Below are positions 16,811-25,826 of a DNA stretch of 64,000 bases, one piece after another. How positions within the stretch are numbered: position 1 is the first letter of the stretch; each line of letters begins with the position of its first letter. Under the pieces are notes generated by a model. It did not search any database and had not been told where the DNA came from. It saw nothing but the letters and a program-made list of their open reading frames with translations. This DNA comes from Waddliaceae bacterium (GTDB lineage: Bacteria; Chlamydiota; Chlamydiia; Chlamydiales; GCA-2709385), in NCBI GenBank assembly GCA_002709385.1, contig PAQS01000019.1, positions 190,124 to 254,123 on the forward strand. Reading direction: 5' to 3'. The translations under genes and the position numbers were made by a program.

Positions 16811-17500
16811 ATGAAATCACTTACCGCTCATTCATTTTTCCAACTAAAGGATTATATAGCTTCAAGTCTCTTCGATCAGATCACCTACGTATGGGAAGCC
16901 CTTGAAAACATTGAGTCTTTTCTACAAAAACAAAATCTAGGAAAAATCGAATGTGAAATTCCAGATGGAGTGTTCCTCAAAGATATTGAAAAAATTTCAA
17001 TCGGCAAAGGAACTGTTGTGGAACCAGGTGCTTATATTCAAGGGCCTTGTTTTATTGGAGAAAATTGTCAGATTAGACAAGGCGCTTACATAAGAGGGAA
17101 TGTCGTCACAGGAAACAATTGTGTTATTGGTCATTGCTCAGAAATAAAAAATTCTATTTTTTTGAATAAAGCACAAGCTCCCCATTTTGCTGATGTAGGA
17201 GATTCTATTCTTGGTAACAATACAAATTTAGGAGCTGGAACAGTATGCTCGAATTTAAAGTTGACTAAGAGTGAGGTTATTGTGCATTTTCAGGGAGAAA
17301 AAATTTCAACTAAGCGCCGAAAATTTGGTGCTATTCTGGGTGATGGAGCACAAACAGGTTGTAATACTGTTTTAAACCCAGGGACAATTTTATTTTGTGG
17401 GTCTTGTACCTATCCCAACACAACGGTTGGTGGTGTTGTTCCTGAAAATCATATTGTGAAAAGCGCTTCTAAGTCCCGAATCATCCCCATGAAGAGGTAA
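16811..17500 (+). CDS. Left-handed beta-helix (hexapeptide) protein, GlmU C-terminal-like
   Basis: A 229-residue protein equivalent to the acyltransferase half of GlmU without the N-terminal uridylyltransferase. After a helical N terminus, residues about 60-220 carry hexapeptide repeats (ISIGKGTVVEPGAYIQGPCF, then IGENCQIRQGAYIRGNV) and a GlmU-like stretch, DSILGNNTNLGAGTVCSN. In Chlamydia a similar short glmU-like gene (CT629) lies next to ispA, as here. Activity toward glucosamine-1-phosphate is plausible but not proven by sequence. ATG 16811 has GGAGA ten bases upstream; an in-frame ATG at 16781 lacks a ribosome binding site and falls in the AT palindromes. Confidence 0.82.
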   Translation: MKSLTAHSFFQLKDYIASSLFDQITYVWEALENIESFLQKQNLGKIECEIPDGVFLKDIEKISIGKGTVVEPGAYIQGPCFIGENCQIRQGAYIRGNVVTGNNCVIGHCSEIKNSIFLNKAQAPHFADVGDSILGNNTNLGAGTVCSNLKLTKSEVIVHFQGEKISTKRRKFGAILGDGAQTGCNTVLNPGTILFCGSCTYPNTTVGGVVPENHIVKSASKSRIIPMKR

Positions 17501-17504
17501 AAAT

Positions 17505-18377
17505 TTGGACAATTTACTGTTCTACAAAGAGAAAACAGAACAAGCCATTCTAGATGTTCTTCAATCTTATGGGGAACAAGGAACCCTTGGAAAGGCCTGT
17601 CATTATGCCCTTGTTCAAGGAGGGAAGCGTGTTCGCCCAAGCATAAGTATGATGGTTGCTGATGCGTTAAATAAAAATTATTCTGCTAATCAAAGTGCTG
17701 TAACGATTGAATTTTTTCATACAGCGTCACTTATAGGTGATGATCTACCATGTATGGATGATGATGATTTGCGAAGAGAGCGTCCAGCTCTTCACAAGGC
17801 CTACAATGAAGGATTAGCGCTTTTGAGTACCTATGCACTAATCGCATCGGGTTATGAGCTTATAAGCCGTAATACAAGGGTTCTCATTGATTCAGGAATG
17901 GCTGTTGAAGAAGCAAACCACCGTTGCTTCCTTGCTTTAGAGAATGCAACGCATAATACAGGTTTTTTTGGAGCAACTGGTGGGCAGTATCTAGATCTGT
18001 GTCCCCCCAACTATGAAGAAGCCACAATTCTAGAGATTATCAAACGGAAAACAAGTTCTCTTTTTGAGGTTTCTTTTGTTTTTGGTTGGCTTTTTGGGGG
18101 GGGAGATATCGCCCGTTTAGAGCAAGTTAAAGATTTAGGGCAGTGTTATGGAACAGCGTTTCAAATTGTCGATGATCTTCATGACTTCGAAGATGATGTG
18201 AAACTTGAACAAAACGTAAATTATGCTTGTTTATTTGGTGTAGAACAGGCGAGTAAAAAAATTGAAAAAGAATTAAAGCGGTTCGAATCTGGAATTAAAG
18301 AGTTAAATATTGCGAGTGCTTCTTTGATGAAACTAAAAACTGCGTTACTAGATTCTTTGCTACTTGCTACAACGTAA
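17505..18377 (+). CDS. ispA: Polyprenyl (geranyl/farnesyl) diphosphate synthase
   Basis: A trans-prenyltransferase that condenses isopentenyl diphosphate with allylic diphosphates, feeding undecaprenyl and quinone synthesis. The product has 290 residues. Substrate motifs are the first Asp-rich motif in GDDLPCMDDDDLRRERPALH and the second, FQIVDDLHDFEDD. GGKRVRPSI binds the IPP diphosphate. The spacing of two residues between the aspartates of the first motif is typical of bacterial FPP synthases. The start is TTG with GAGGT seven bases upstream, four bases after the glmU-like stop, so the two are co-transcribed. It matches CT628 in order. Confidence 0.93.
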   Translation: MDNLLFYKEKTEQAILDVLQSYGEQGTLGKACHYALVQGGKRVRPSISMMVADALNKNYSANQSAVTIEFFHTASLIGDDLPCMDDDDLRRERPALHKAYNEGLALLSTYALIASGYELISRNTRVLIDSGMAVEEANHRCFLALENATHNTGFFGATGGQYLDLCPPNYEEATILEIIKRKTSSLFEVSFVFGWLFGGGDIARLEQVKDLGQCYGTAFQIVDDLHDFEDDVKLEQNVNYACLFGVEQASKKIEKELKRFESGIKELNIASASLMKLKTALLDSLLLATT

Positions 18378-18384
18378 TGACAGA

Positions 18385-18415
18385 CAAGGATTCGCTTTTT
18401 TTAAGCAAATCCTTG
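18385..18415. terminator. Hairpin between convergent ispA and an unknown gene
   Basis: CAAGGATT-c-GCTT pairs with AAGC-a-AATCCTTG across a T-rich loop. No strong T run follows on either strand, so termination is likely but may be inefficient. Confidence 0.6.
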
Positions 18416-18430
18416 CGTTGGTTAGCTTTT

Positions 18431-19174
18431 TTATGAACTTAAATAGCAGCTTGCCATTACGCTTACTGCGAGGCCAGTAATAACTGCTGCAAGGGTGACA
18501 CAAGCGCAGTTATCTTGCTTAGGAACAGAACGTTTTTTGGGAGAGTTTTCTTCCATAGATAGATCAGCGGTAGAAGCATTTTCATCCACTATTGAAGCTG
18601 TGCTAATTGCTTGAACAATACGAGGTTTTGACATTTGTATTTCTTTAGAGATGTCAATGATATCATACGTCAAATCTTTAGCTGGGCAATTGTCGCTATC
18701 AAAAACTTTTTCCGTCATGGAAAAAAGTTTTTCTTTGCCTTCGCTATTTTTTAATTTGATTTCTTTACATGAACCAAATTTGTCACTCTTGCCTTTAATC
18801 ACTTGTTTTGTGTTCAAAAAAGGAAGAACACGAGATTTTAATTCGGCAGCGCTTTCACCTAAATTTCCTGTAAGCTTATTTAAAAGGGCTTTATCGTAAC
18901 CCAGAAAGCTGCGGAAAGCAATTTTTGAATTTTTAGCTTTAGCATCATAACACTCACGAACACTGTATTCTCCGAGGTTTGTTGTAATTGTAATATTTAC
19001 AACCTGTTGGTATCTGTGTGTGTCTTTTATGTGGTAAAAAGAATAGTTGGTCGATTTGTTTTTATTTGGAATGCTTATTGTAGCGTTTTTAATAATTTCT
19101 TGATCAGAAATGGCACCTAAACAATCGGATAGATTTGAAAAAGCGCCGGAGCTTAAAGTAATATTTGATCCCAT
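18431..19174 (-). CDS. Unknown protein with a C-terminal membrane anchor
   Basis: I do not recognise this 247-residue protein. The body is polar, Lys/Ser/Asn-rich and predicted soluble, with several cysteines (DCLG, REC, GSCKE, DNC). The last 25 residues form a single hydrophobic segment (CVTLAAVITGLAVSVMASCY) followed by only a few residues, the layout of a tail-anchored protein. It has no Sec signal. In this phylum such proteins are often secreted by the type III system into host membranes, which makes it a candidate effector, but nothing in the sequence proves it. It is isolated between ispA and recA and read from the opposite strand. Confidence 0.6.
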   Translation of the reverse strand: MGSNITLSSGAFSNLSDCLGAISDQEIIKNATISIPNKNKSTNYSFYHIKDTHRYQQVVNITITTNLGEYSVRECYDAKAKNSKIAFRSFLGYDKALLNKLTGNLGESAAELKSRVLPFLNTKQVIKGKSDKFGSCKEIKLKNSEGKEKLFSMTEKVFDSDNCPAKDLTYDIIDISKEIQMSKPRIVQAISTASIVDENASTADLSMEENSPKKRSVPKQDNCACVTLAAVITGLAVSVMASCYLSS

Positions 19175-19425
19175 AAAAACCTATTTGTTATTGTGACTAT
19201 AAAAAACAAGTTAAGAATTTTAATAAAAAAAAGTTTTCTCGCAAGTTTTTATTGGTTTTAAAAATTTATTTATTTTTTTGTGAAATTTTTGAATTTTGTG
19301 GTGTTGCTCCCAAGCTACTTCGGTTTTTTGCCTTGATCTGTTAGTTTTTTGGTATCCCTTATTTCCATAGAGAAATAAACTTATCTTCTCATCTTTTGTA
19401 ACCAAGAACCATAAGGACTCAGTTG

Positions 19426-20502
19426 ATGTCTAATCCAAATGAGCTAGCTCAAAAAAAGCAAGTTTTAGATCAAGCGGTAGCGCAGATTCGCAAGCAATTT
19501 GGCGATGGTGCAATTATGTCATTGGGGCACGGAGCTTCAAATAAAGAAATTGATGTAATTAAAACTGGAGCTTTATCTTTGGATATTGCTTTGGGAATTC
19601 AAGGAGTTCCAAGGGGGCGTATTGTTGAGCTGTATGGACCTGAATCATCTGGTAAGTCAACTCTTGCTCAGCATATTGTTGCAAATGCTCAAAAGAACGG
19701 TGGGTTGGCTGCGTATATTGATGCAGAGCATGCGCTAGATCCTGTTTATGCAGCCAAGATAGGGGTGAACCTTGATGAGTTGATGATAGCCCAACCTGAC
19801 TGCGGAGAAGAAGCTTTAAACATCGCTGAAACATTGGCTCGTTCCAATGCTTTAGACATTATTGTTGTAGATTCTGTTGCGGCTCTTGTGCCCAAGGCTG
19901 AGTTAGATGGAGAGATTGGAGACACATTTGTTGGCTTGCAAGCTCGCATGATGTCACAGGCAATGAGAAAGCTAACAGCAAGCTTAGCTCGTTCTAATAC
20001 TTGTGCTATTTTTATTAACCAAATCCGTGAAAAAATTGGGGTTATGTTCGGAAATCCAGAGACAACCCCTGGTGGGCGAGCGCTTAAATTTTATTCTTCT
20101 GTTCGTTTGGATATTCGCCGGACTGGTTCTATTAAGGGAGCGGATAACCAAGACATTGGAAACCGTGTAAAAGTTAAAGTTGCTAAAAATAAATTAGCGC
20201 CTCCATTTAGAACAGCAGAGTTCGATATTCTTTTTGCCGAAGGAATTTCTCAGGCTGGTTCACTGATTGATATTGGTGTAGAACAGGGGATTATTGATAA
20301 AAAAGGTGCTTGGTTTAGCTACAAAGGGAACCGTTTAGGACAAGGAAGAGAAGCTGTTCGAAACTTACTTAAAGAAGATGACGCTCTCTTTGTTGAAATT
20401 GAAACGAAGGTTTATGAAAAACTGAAAGGGATACCTGCTCAAGAGGGGAAAAAACCTCAGAAAGCAGAGACTCAGCAAGAGCTTCTTGCATCAGTTGAAT
20501 AA
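19426..20502 (+). CDS. recA: Recombinase RecA
   Basis: Homologous-recombination and DNA-damage-response ATPase of 358 residues, the normal size. Walker A is GPESSGKST, the L1/L2 region includes [30 protein letters not shown], and the C terminus is acidic. The ATG at 19426 is favoured by AAGGA about eight bases upstream; an in-frame TTG three bases earlier is possible. It ends at a perfect hairpin terminator and converges on ygfA, the order of CT650-CT649 in C. trachomatis. No SOS box was seen upstream. Confidence 0.98.
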   Translation: MSNPNELAQKKQVLDQAVAQIRKQFGDGAIMSLGHGASNKEIDVIKTGALSLDIALGIQGVPRGRIVELYGPESSGKSTLAQHIVANAQKNGGLAAYIDAEHALDPVYAAKIGVNLDELMIAQPDCGEEALNIAETLARSNALDIIVVDSVAALVPKAELDGEIGDTFVGLQARMMSQAMRKLTASLARSNTCAIFINQIREKIGVMFGNPETTPGGRALKFYSSVRLDIRRTGSIKGADNQDIGNRVKVKVAKNKLAPPFRTAEFDILFAEGISQAGSLIDIGVEQGIIDKKGAWFSYKGNRLGQGREAVRNLLKEDDALFVEIETKVYEKLKGIPAQEGKKPQKAETQQELLASVE

Positions 20503-20511
20503 GTGATTTTA

Positions 20512-20543
20512 GTAAAAGACGCTTTTAATTAAGCGTCTTTTAC
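20512..20543. terminator. Bidirectional terminator between recA and ygfA
   Basis: A perfect 13-bp stem, GTAAAAGACGCTT / AAGCGTCTTTTAC, surrounds a TTAATT loop. The T-rich 3' arm can support termination in both directions between convergent genes. Confidence 0.9.
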
Positions 20544-20546
20544 ACG

Positions 20547-21089
20547 TTAAAACAAGAGGATTTGGTTTAAAGCCACATCGTGATCTTGCTTAGGTAAACC
20601 TTCTGAAACAAATTGTTCTTTGAATCCGATTCCAATTGTTTCGCAATGAATTAATTTGGGAAGCAGGCGGTCAAAGTGCCCTTTTCCATAGCCAATACGA
20701 TGTTTTTCGCTATCAAAACCAAGCCCAGGAATGAAGGCCAGAGAAACTTGCTCCTCAGGGATTTTGATACATTGCAAAGGGTCTGGCTCTAAAATTTTAC
20801 TATGTCCGGGCGTTAAACACTGATAACTTGGTACAAGGTAGAGACAAAGCTCTCCCCCCTCTACTTTAGGAAGAACAAGGTTTTCTAGCACAATTAAATA
20901 CTCGTTTAGCTGCTGTGTTGGAAACTCTGATCCAAAACTTACGTAGCTTAAGACTAGGCCTTTTACTTCTTGAGCCAGAGGTAAAAGAGTCTGAATAGAA
21001 AGTTCTTCAGCGTTGCTCTTGCGAGGAGGTAAGATACTTTTTCTTTTAGAGCGAAGTTCAGCGCGTAATTGGGTTTTAGCTTCGGTCAT
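20547..21089 (-). CDS. ygfA: 5-formyltetrahydrofolate cyclo-ligase
   Basis: Cytoplasmic folate enzyme converting 5-formyl-THF to methenyl-THF with ATP. The 180-residue protein has the family signature PGLGFDSEKHRIGYGKGHFDRLL in the C-terminal half and an N-terminal basic start, LRAELRSKRKSI. It overlaps the upstream YwqK-like lipoprotein gene by four bases and corresponds to CT649 by position next to recA. Confidence 0.94.
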   Translation of the reverse strand: MTEAKTQLRAELRSKRKSILPPRKSNAEELSIQTLLPLAQEVKGLVLSYVSFGSEFPTQQLNEYLIVLENLVLPKVEGGELCLYLVPSYQCLTPGHSKILEPDPLQCIKIPEEQVSLAFIPGLGFDSEKHRIGYGKGHFDRLLPKLIHCETIGIGFKEQFVSEGLPKQDHDVALNQILLF

Positions 21090-22354
21090 GATTGTGGCGC
21101 TCCGTCTCGATAGGTGATTTTTCTTAGCAGATTTCCAGAGCGATCAAAAAGGGTTGCAACTCCTTTTCCGTGCTTTATATGAGATACAGGGTAGCTTTGC
21201 CCACTTCTGTAATACTCTCCACGGATGAGTTGATCTTGCTCGTATTCTTCAACAAGCATGAGATCGCCATTTTCATACCAAGATGTAAGTAATCCGTGTT
21301 TTTTATTTTCTGCCATTTCTTTCTGGCTTTCTTGTTGTCCGTTTTCATACCAGGTTTTCATTGTACCTTGTAGATTGCCGTGGTTCCACATAAGAGAAAG
21401 TTTTACCTTGTCTGACGTGGGAAAGAAGTTGAGTTCTTCTCCGTGCTTTTCTCCGTTCTCTGCGTGATAAGATTGAACGACATGAGAATTTTCATCAAAA
21501 ACCTGTACTTGTCCGGACGCTTTGCCTTTTTTGAACTGTTGAAGCTCAAGAACGCGTTCTTTTCCTAGACTCGCACGGAATCCATTACCATCAACGATTT
21601 CAGAAACAAGTTTTCCGCTAATATCGTAATACTGACCCTGAGTTAAAAAATTTTTTTTATATACCTCTTTAACAAGAGCCGTACCTTCGCTAGAGTATCG
21701 CACAAAAACACCATCTTTCTCGCCGCGTTCATAGTGAGATTCTGTGAATTTTTTTTGATCGGATGTGAAAACGAGAAAATCTCCATGTATGAGACCTTTG
21801 GAATAAGGGATGCGTTTCCATATCGCATGATTTGGGTGATAGTAAGTTGCTGTACCTTCTAAAAGACCATTTTCGTAGTTCATTTCAGCTTGTAGATTAC
21901 CATCTTCATCCCAAACTTGAGCTAGCCCGTGAAACAACCAGTCTTGCTTGGCACTTGGGGTTAAATCAGCTATTCCACCTTGGACGTTTGCTTTAATTTT
22001 AATCTGTCCATTAGGAAACCACTCTTTGTATACTCCGAGAGCTCTGGAATCAACTGTTTCTAAGAGCTCTTTGATTTGTCCTGTCTCATGGTAACTTGTA
22101 ATGATTGCGAGTTGTTTGCCTTTTGAGTCCTTGCCATAAGTTCTCAAGACTTTTTGGTATGGCTGTTGAGATAGGAAGTCTGTTTTTTGATATTGAGACA
22201 GTCTTTCGGGGTTGCTTACTGTTTGGGAGTGTCCATTTTGGTCGATAATATGAACCGACTGTAATTTGTCAGGGGCGCTTATCGCGATTGAGGAACTAGC
22301 GCACCCACTAAGCAGTAGGAAGGTAAAAATTAAGGGGAAGGTACGAGTAATCAT
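21086..22354 (-). CDS. YwqK/MORN-repeat lipoprotein (CT648-like)
   Basis: A 422-residue envelope protein. The signal sequence ends in a lipobox, LLLSGC, with Cys18 as the likely lipidated residue. The rest is built from repeats of about 22-25 residues with the YwqK pattern, for example YENGLLEGTATYYH, WYENGQQESQKEMAENKKHG and WYENGDLMLVEEYEQDQLIRG. Such repeats form a long beta-sheet surface. In Chlamydia CT648 has this architecture and the same neighbours. The function is not established. It is coupled by ATGA overlaps to the genes on both sides, so ygfA and three upstream genes appear to be one operon. Confidence 0.85.
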   Translation of the reverse strand: MITRTFPLIFTFLLLSGCASSSIAISAPDKLQSVHIIDQNGHSQTVSNPERLSQYQKTDFLSQQPYQKVLRTYGKDSKGKQLAIITSYHETGQIKELLETVDSRALGVYKEWFPNGQIKIKANVQGGIADLTPSAKQDWLFHGLAQVWDEDGNLQAEMNYENGLLEGTATYYHPNHAIWKRIPYSKGLIHGDFLVFTSDQKKFTESHYERGEKDGVFVRYSSEGTALVKEVYKKNFLTQGQYYDISGKLVSEIVDGNGFRASLGKERVLELQQFKKGKASGQVQVFDENSHVVQSYHAENGEKHGEELNFFPTSDKVKLSLMWNHGNLQGTMKTWYENGQQESQKEMAENKKHGLLTSWYENGDLMLVEEYEQDQLIRGEYYRSGQSYPVSHIKHGKGVATLFDRSGNLLRKITYRDGAPQS

Positions 22355-22968
22355 GAAAATTCTCTTTTTATTAATTTAAGTTGTAAGGAGAACGTTTCGT
22401 TGTTTCGGTCTATCTCTAATCGATCCAAACGGAAATTGGTGATTATAAGTTGTGGACGATTAATGGGAGAGTTCAGCTCGCTAGTTTCTTGTCCTTCAAT
22501 GAGGTTTAGAATCTTTTTGAGGTCGTTCTGGTTTATTTTTATTGGTGAAGCAAGAGAGAGCTGAGCTTCTTGATAAGAATCGTGCTTCTCTAAAGATTCA
22601 TCGGTAAATTGGATTTTATTCTGTTTTAATACTGAAAGTCTTTCGTTTACACCAGAATAATTAGCAAGAAAAGAACCTTCACCTAGAGACTTTAGTTGTG
22701 CCTTTTCTTCTTGTAAAAGTTCATAGTTGCTTAGTTGGTTTTCGAGATAATCTGTATCACAATGAGAATAGTGTTCTTTTACTGCTTCGTTGAGTCGTTT
22801 TTTACTTTTTTGAACAAGAAGTTCTCGTTGGACTTGTGCGCACATGTTTTTTATAGAGCGAATTTCTTCTGTAGATGATCGAATTGCTAAAAAAATAAAC
22901 ACCGATGGAATTAGTGCTAAAATAAGCGTGTAAATAATGAGCCTAGATTGGGGAATTTTATCTAACAT
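22351..22968 (-). CDS. Bitopic inner-membrane protein (CT647-like), possibly GspM/PilO-like
   Basis: A 205-residue protein with one N-terminal membrane helix (LIIYTLILALIPSVFIFLAI) followed by a coiled-coil stretch (about 35-95) and a small alpha/beta C-terminal region. This layout resembles GspM or PilO platform proteins of type II secretion and type IV pili. It lies directly after a gene whose layout resembles GspL/PilM-PilN, which supports the reading, but primary sequence alone does not prove it. It overlaps the YwqK-like gene by four bases. Position matches CT647. Confidence 0.65.
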   Translation of the reverse strand: MLDKIPQSRLIIYTLILALIPSVFIFLAIRSSTEEIRSIKNMCAQVQRELLVQKSKKRLNEAVKEHYSHCDTDYLENQLSNYELLQEEKAQLKSLGEGSFLANYSGVNERLSVLKQNKIQFTDESLEKHDSYQEAQLSLASPIKINQNDLKKILNLIEGQETSELNSPINRPQLIITNFRLDRLEIDRNNETFSLQLKLIKREFS

Positions 22969-22980
22969 TCTTCAGGCTCC

Positions 22981-24516
22981 TTATGACGTTGGGTACCAAG
23001 TACGGTCTTGTAGATAAAATGAGCTTTGATATTTTCCACGATTTGAGCTCCATTTGATCTCTTGTTTATTATCGATGAATGGATTGCTTTGTAAAAGAAA
23101 CTCGTGGAACTCTCGAGCGTTTTTAGTGGAATCTGCCTGAAACTCTAAGTCTATTCGAATTTGATAATGGTCTTTTGGGCGTTGTTTTGATGGGCTACGG
23201 ACGATTTGATAATTGAAGTGACAAATATTTATCAAAGGCGAGCTTGGGCTACTACCTTGCTCTGCAGATGCAAGCCAAGCCAAAACATCAGAAACAAGAG
23301 GGAACTGAGGAAGCAGGGGGATTTCGGTACCTGTTGAGGTTGTTTCTTTCTTTATTTTCTCAACACGTAAATGAATTTCTTCCGGCGAAAGATTTTCAAT
23401 CGGCAGAGGATCTTCTTTGGGGAATAACTTTTGCTCTAGCTCTTTGTGATTGAGTTGAGCTGCGCTAAGAAGATTTGCATACTCAAATTGCAGATCTCGA
23501 GTGGATGACTGTTGTTGCTGTGTATAATAAAGCAAAGAGGCGATCAATAAAGCTGCGCATGAGAATAAAACGGGAATAAGCCCTCTTCCTGTTCGGCGGT
23601 AAGGAGAGGTGAATGCTTGCTCTTCCTGGCGAAGATTTAACTTGGGCTGTTCCAGCGGGAGGCTGCATAGTGCAACTCCAATAGAAGGGGCAAACTGTGC
23701 AGCGTTATCTGGTATTTGTTCAAACTTAGGAATTAAAATTTCTGTGTTTAGTATTGTTTTTAAGTTTTGAGACACCGCACTTGTTTGTTTTTCTGCGCCA
23801 AATAAATAAATGGAGAGTTTGTTTTTTGCGAAGGCGTGGTTGCGTAGTGAGTAGTAAGCTTGTAAAACCTCACTAGACCAAGCTTTGTGCTCTTTACTGC
23901 TGTTGTTTTCGGGGTTTATTTGTGAAAAACCAAGAGGAATTTCATGGTGAGCCAGGGCTTGCTTGTTTACACAAAGAACAAGGTGTGTGCTGCTTTGTCC
24001 TAAATGAAGGATAATTGCTGCTTCTGTTGGATTGTCTAAAAACGTCCCTGCAAAAGATGCAATTCCTTGGGGAACGGTGCTTAAAACTTCTGGATCTAAA
24101 GACAGTTCAGTTAAAGTGTCTAAAAATTTTTTGGCGCTTTCTTTTTTTGTGCTGTGTATAGCAAGTGTACTATTTTCTTCTGTTTGCGAGACAATACTCC
24201 AGTCCATAAGAGCGTCTTCCAGTGGATAGGGTAGAAAGGGTTCTACTTGGAAGCGGTAAGCAGCCTCTATGGCTTGTTTTTTCGAGAGTTTTACTGTCAG
24301 TTGTCGAATAAGACAAGAAGATCCTGGCATTGCGCACGAAATAAGGCAGTCGGAAGGGAGCTTTTTTAATGAACTTGATAGAGAGCTTAAATCAACTTGA
24401 ACGAGTTGCTCAATGTAGGGGGTTGATTTTAAGTAATTAACACGGGCAATAAATGCTTGAGACCCGTCTAAATAAACCCCGGCACATGATTCAGCGATAG
24501 GATGAAAGTCGTTCAT
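22981..24516 (-). CDS. PilM/GspL-like inner-membrane protein (CT646-like)
   Basis: About 511 residues. Residues 1-300 look like an actin-like ATPase fold: GVYLDGSQAFIARVNYLKS at the start and a second-lobe stretch, AAIILHLGQSSTHLVLCVNK. One membrane helix follows near 315-335 (GLIPVLFSCAALLIASLLYY), then a coiled-coil and ferredoxin-like periplasmic region. Cytoplasmic actin-like domain plus helix plus periplasmic domain is the GspL layout. I took the ATG at 24516; an in-frame TTG at 24522 is possible. The next gene is 12 bases downstream and GspM-like. By order it is CT646. A type II secretion platform role is inferred. Confidence 0.65.
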   Translation of the reverse strand: MNDFHPIAESCAGVYLDGSQAFIARVNYLKSTPYIEQLVQVDLSSLSSSLKKLPSDCLISCAMPGSSCLIRQLTVKLSKKQAIEAAYRFQVEPFLPYPLEDALMDWSIVSQTEENSTLAIHSTKKESAKKFLDTLTELSLDPEVLSTVPQGIASFAGTFLDNPTEAAIILHLGQSSTHLVLCVNKQALAHHEIPLGFSQINPENNSSKEHKAWSSEVLQAYYSLRNHAFAKNKLSIYLFGAEKQTSAVSQNLKTILNTEILIPKFEQIPDNAAQFAPSIGVALCSLPLEQPKLNLRQEEQAFTSPYRRTGRGLIPVLFSCAALLIASLLYYTQQQQSSTRDLQFEYANLLSAAQLNHKELEQKLFPKEDPLPIENLSPEEIHLRVEKIKKETTSTGTEIPLLPQFPLVSDVLAWLASAEQGSSPSSPLINICHFNYQIVRSPSKQRPKDHYQIRIDLEFQADSTKNAREFHEFLLQSNPFIDNKQEIKWSSNRGKYQSSFYLQDRTWYPTS

Positions 24517-24617
24517 GAACAATTAACCGCTAAAGAAAATTAAAGTATATGAACATAAAGTATTTGGGATATAATATCAATGTTTTTATATTAAACAAAA
24601 ATTGTGAGATTATTGAT

Positions 24618-24660
24618 AAAAAACCCAAGCAAAAGAGTATGATTTTTTTGATTGGGTTTT
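24618..24660 (-). terminator. Terminator of the 24.7 kb unknown gene
   Basis: On the minus strand AAAACCCAA and TTGGGTTTT pair across a loop of about 25 bases and run into a T tract. The long loop makes it weaker than the others in this window. Confidence 0.55.
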
Positions 24661-24677
24661 AGATAAGAGCTGATTGA

Positions 24678-25268
24678 TCAAGCTTTTTGTCGCCAGCTGG
24701 CTCCTAGTAACCAAGATTCATCCATAATATCTTTGAAATCTTCGGCTGAACACTCTACATCAAAAATTGCAGCGGACTGAGTGCAACTTGTGCTTTGTCG
24801 GTAAGCCTGGCGACTTCCTACAGCGAATGCGGATTCTTCACGGCTTGGGTCTACCCAAAGGCGAATAGGGAGGTTTGGGTTGTCGTTTAACTTAGCTTGA
24901 GTTTCGTTGCCTCGATAAACAAGAAGTTTGTAAATACCTTGTATTTGCTTACTGTTTCTTGTTAGTGGAGTAGTGTTTGTTGTTTCTATGTTTTTTGGAC
25001 TAAGAATTTTTGGTAGTGTAAGAAGGGGTTCTTCTTCATTCCAGTATTTGCGAATTCCTGCAAAAGCGAGGGCGGCAACCCCTAAGACAGAGCCTGCTAA
25101 TAATAGGAGTTGGCTTCCGCTGTAGCCTGAATTTTCTTCATCATCACCGTCTATTGTTTGTGCTGCAACCGAGTGTGAGAGCCACGAAGCTGTTAATGTG
25201 CTAGCTATGATAGCCCCGTTTAAACAATTTGTGACAAAATCTGAGTTTGTTGTTCCGCCAATGTTCAT
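24678..25268 (-). CDS. Unknown membrane protein with two hydrophobic segments
   Basis: Not recognised. The 196-residue product has hydrophobic segments near residues 16-35 (NGAIIASTLTASWLSHSVAA) and 52-72 (SQLLLLAGSVLGVAALAFAGI), separated by an acidic stretch DGDDEEN, and a polar C-terminal domain of about 120 residues. Paired hydrophobic segments recall chlamydial inclusion-membrane proteins, but the loop between them is longer than the typical hairpin. It lies alone between the CT646-like gene and the yggT-dus group, in a place where Chlamydia has no gene as far as I recall, so it is probably lineage-specific. Confidence 0.6.
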   Translation of the reverse strand: MNIGGTTNSDFVTNCLNGAIIASTLTASWLSHSVAAQTIDGDDEENSGYSGSQLLLLAGSVLGVAALAFAGIRKYWNEEEPLLTLPKILSPKNIETTNTTPLTRNSKQIQGIYKLLVYRGNETQAKLNDNPNLPIRLWVDPSREESAFAVGSRQAYRQSTSCTQSAAIFDVECSAEDFKDIMDESWLLGASWRQKA

Positions 25269-25368
25269 TGAAATCCCCTTAGAATATTAACTAGAAAAAA
25301 TAAAAAAAACATTAGCCACTATCTAATAACGCTTTAACTACTGATAATCAAGAAAAATCTTGCTTTTG

Positions 25369-25397
25369 TTGCGTTAGGTTATTTTTTTTATTATGAT
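25369..25397 (+). promoter_or_regulatory. Likely sigma-66 promoter of the small ORF-yggT-dus operon
   Basis: TTGCGT at 25369-25374 and TATGAT at 25392-25397 are spaced by 17 bases. Initiation near 25404 would give a leader of about 55 nucleotides before the small gene at 25459. Confidence 0.5.
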
Positions 25398-25458
25398 GCA
25401 TATTAGAGAGGATGGAAGGGTCTAATAATAAAAATCTCTTCCTCTGGGGAGTGTATAA

Positions 25459-25563
25459 ATGAAATCAGACGGAGATCATGGGCTTGGAGACAAAAATACT
25501 ATATTTTTGTATAGTCTTGTGTTTGTTTTATTTATAATAGTGATTATTACCCTTTTTACATAA
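25459..25563 (+). CDS. 34-residue single-pass membrane protein
   Basis: A short gene with a good ribosome binding site, GGGGAG, seven bases before ATG. It encodes a polar N terminus (MKSDGDHGLGDKN) and one membrane helix (FLYSLVFVLFIIVIITLF). It ends just before the yggT start and is probably co-translated with it. I know no family for it; it may be a small accessory of the inner membrane. Confidence 0.5.
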   Translation: MKSDGDHGLGDKNTIFLYSLVFVLFIIVIITLFT

Positions 25564-25574
25564 GGTAGTTGAGC

Positions 25575-25826
25575 TTGGGTCTAGTAGAAATCGTTCAGTT
25601 ATTTTTTCTGATTTATACTTTGATGCTTTTTGTTCGTATTTTAAGTTCGTGGATCCCAGAGCTTCACGAACTAGAGTTAATGGCATGGGTTTGTGGGGCG
25701 ACGGATCCTTATTTGGATTTATTTCGCCGCATTATTCCCCCTATTGGGATGATGGACATTAGCCCGTTGTTTGCTTTTATCGCGCTCCATTTTGTAGAAA
25801 AAATTATATTAATGTTGATCATATGA
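25575..25826 (+). CDS. yggT: YggT-family membrane protein
   Basis: About 83 residues with two membrane helices. The first contains the family motif FVRILSSWIPELHE and the second, after TDPYLDLFRRIIPPIGMMDISPLFAF, completes the usual YggT repeat unit. The family is linked to envelope and osmotic functions, but its biochemical role is unclear. No ATG is available. TTG at 25575 has AGGT about eight bases upstream; TTG at 25569 is also in frame but too close to it. Its stop overlaps the dus start by four bases. Confidence 0.85.
   Translation: MGLVEIVQLFFLIYTLMLFVRILSSWIPELHELELMAWVCGATDPYLDLFRRIIPPIGMMDISPLFAFIALHFVEKIILMLII

Noticed and set aside
24678-25268. Assignment as an inclusion-membrane (Inc) protein
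   Set aside because: The two hydrophobic segments are separated by an acidic stretch longer than the typical Inc hairpin, so I left it as unknown.
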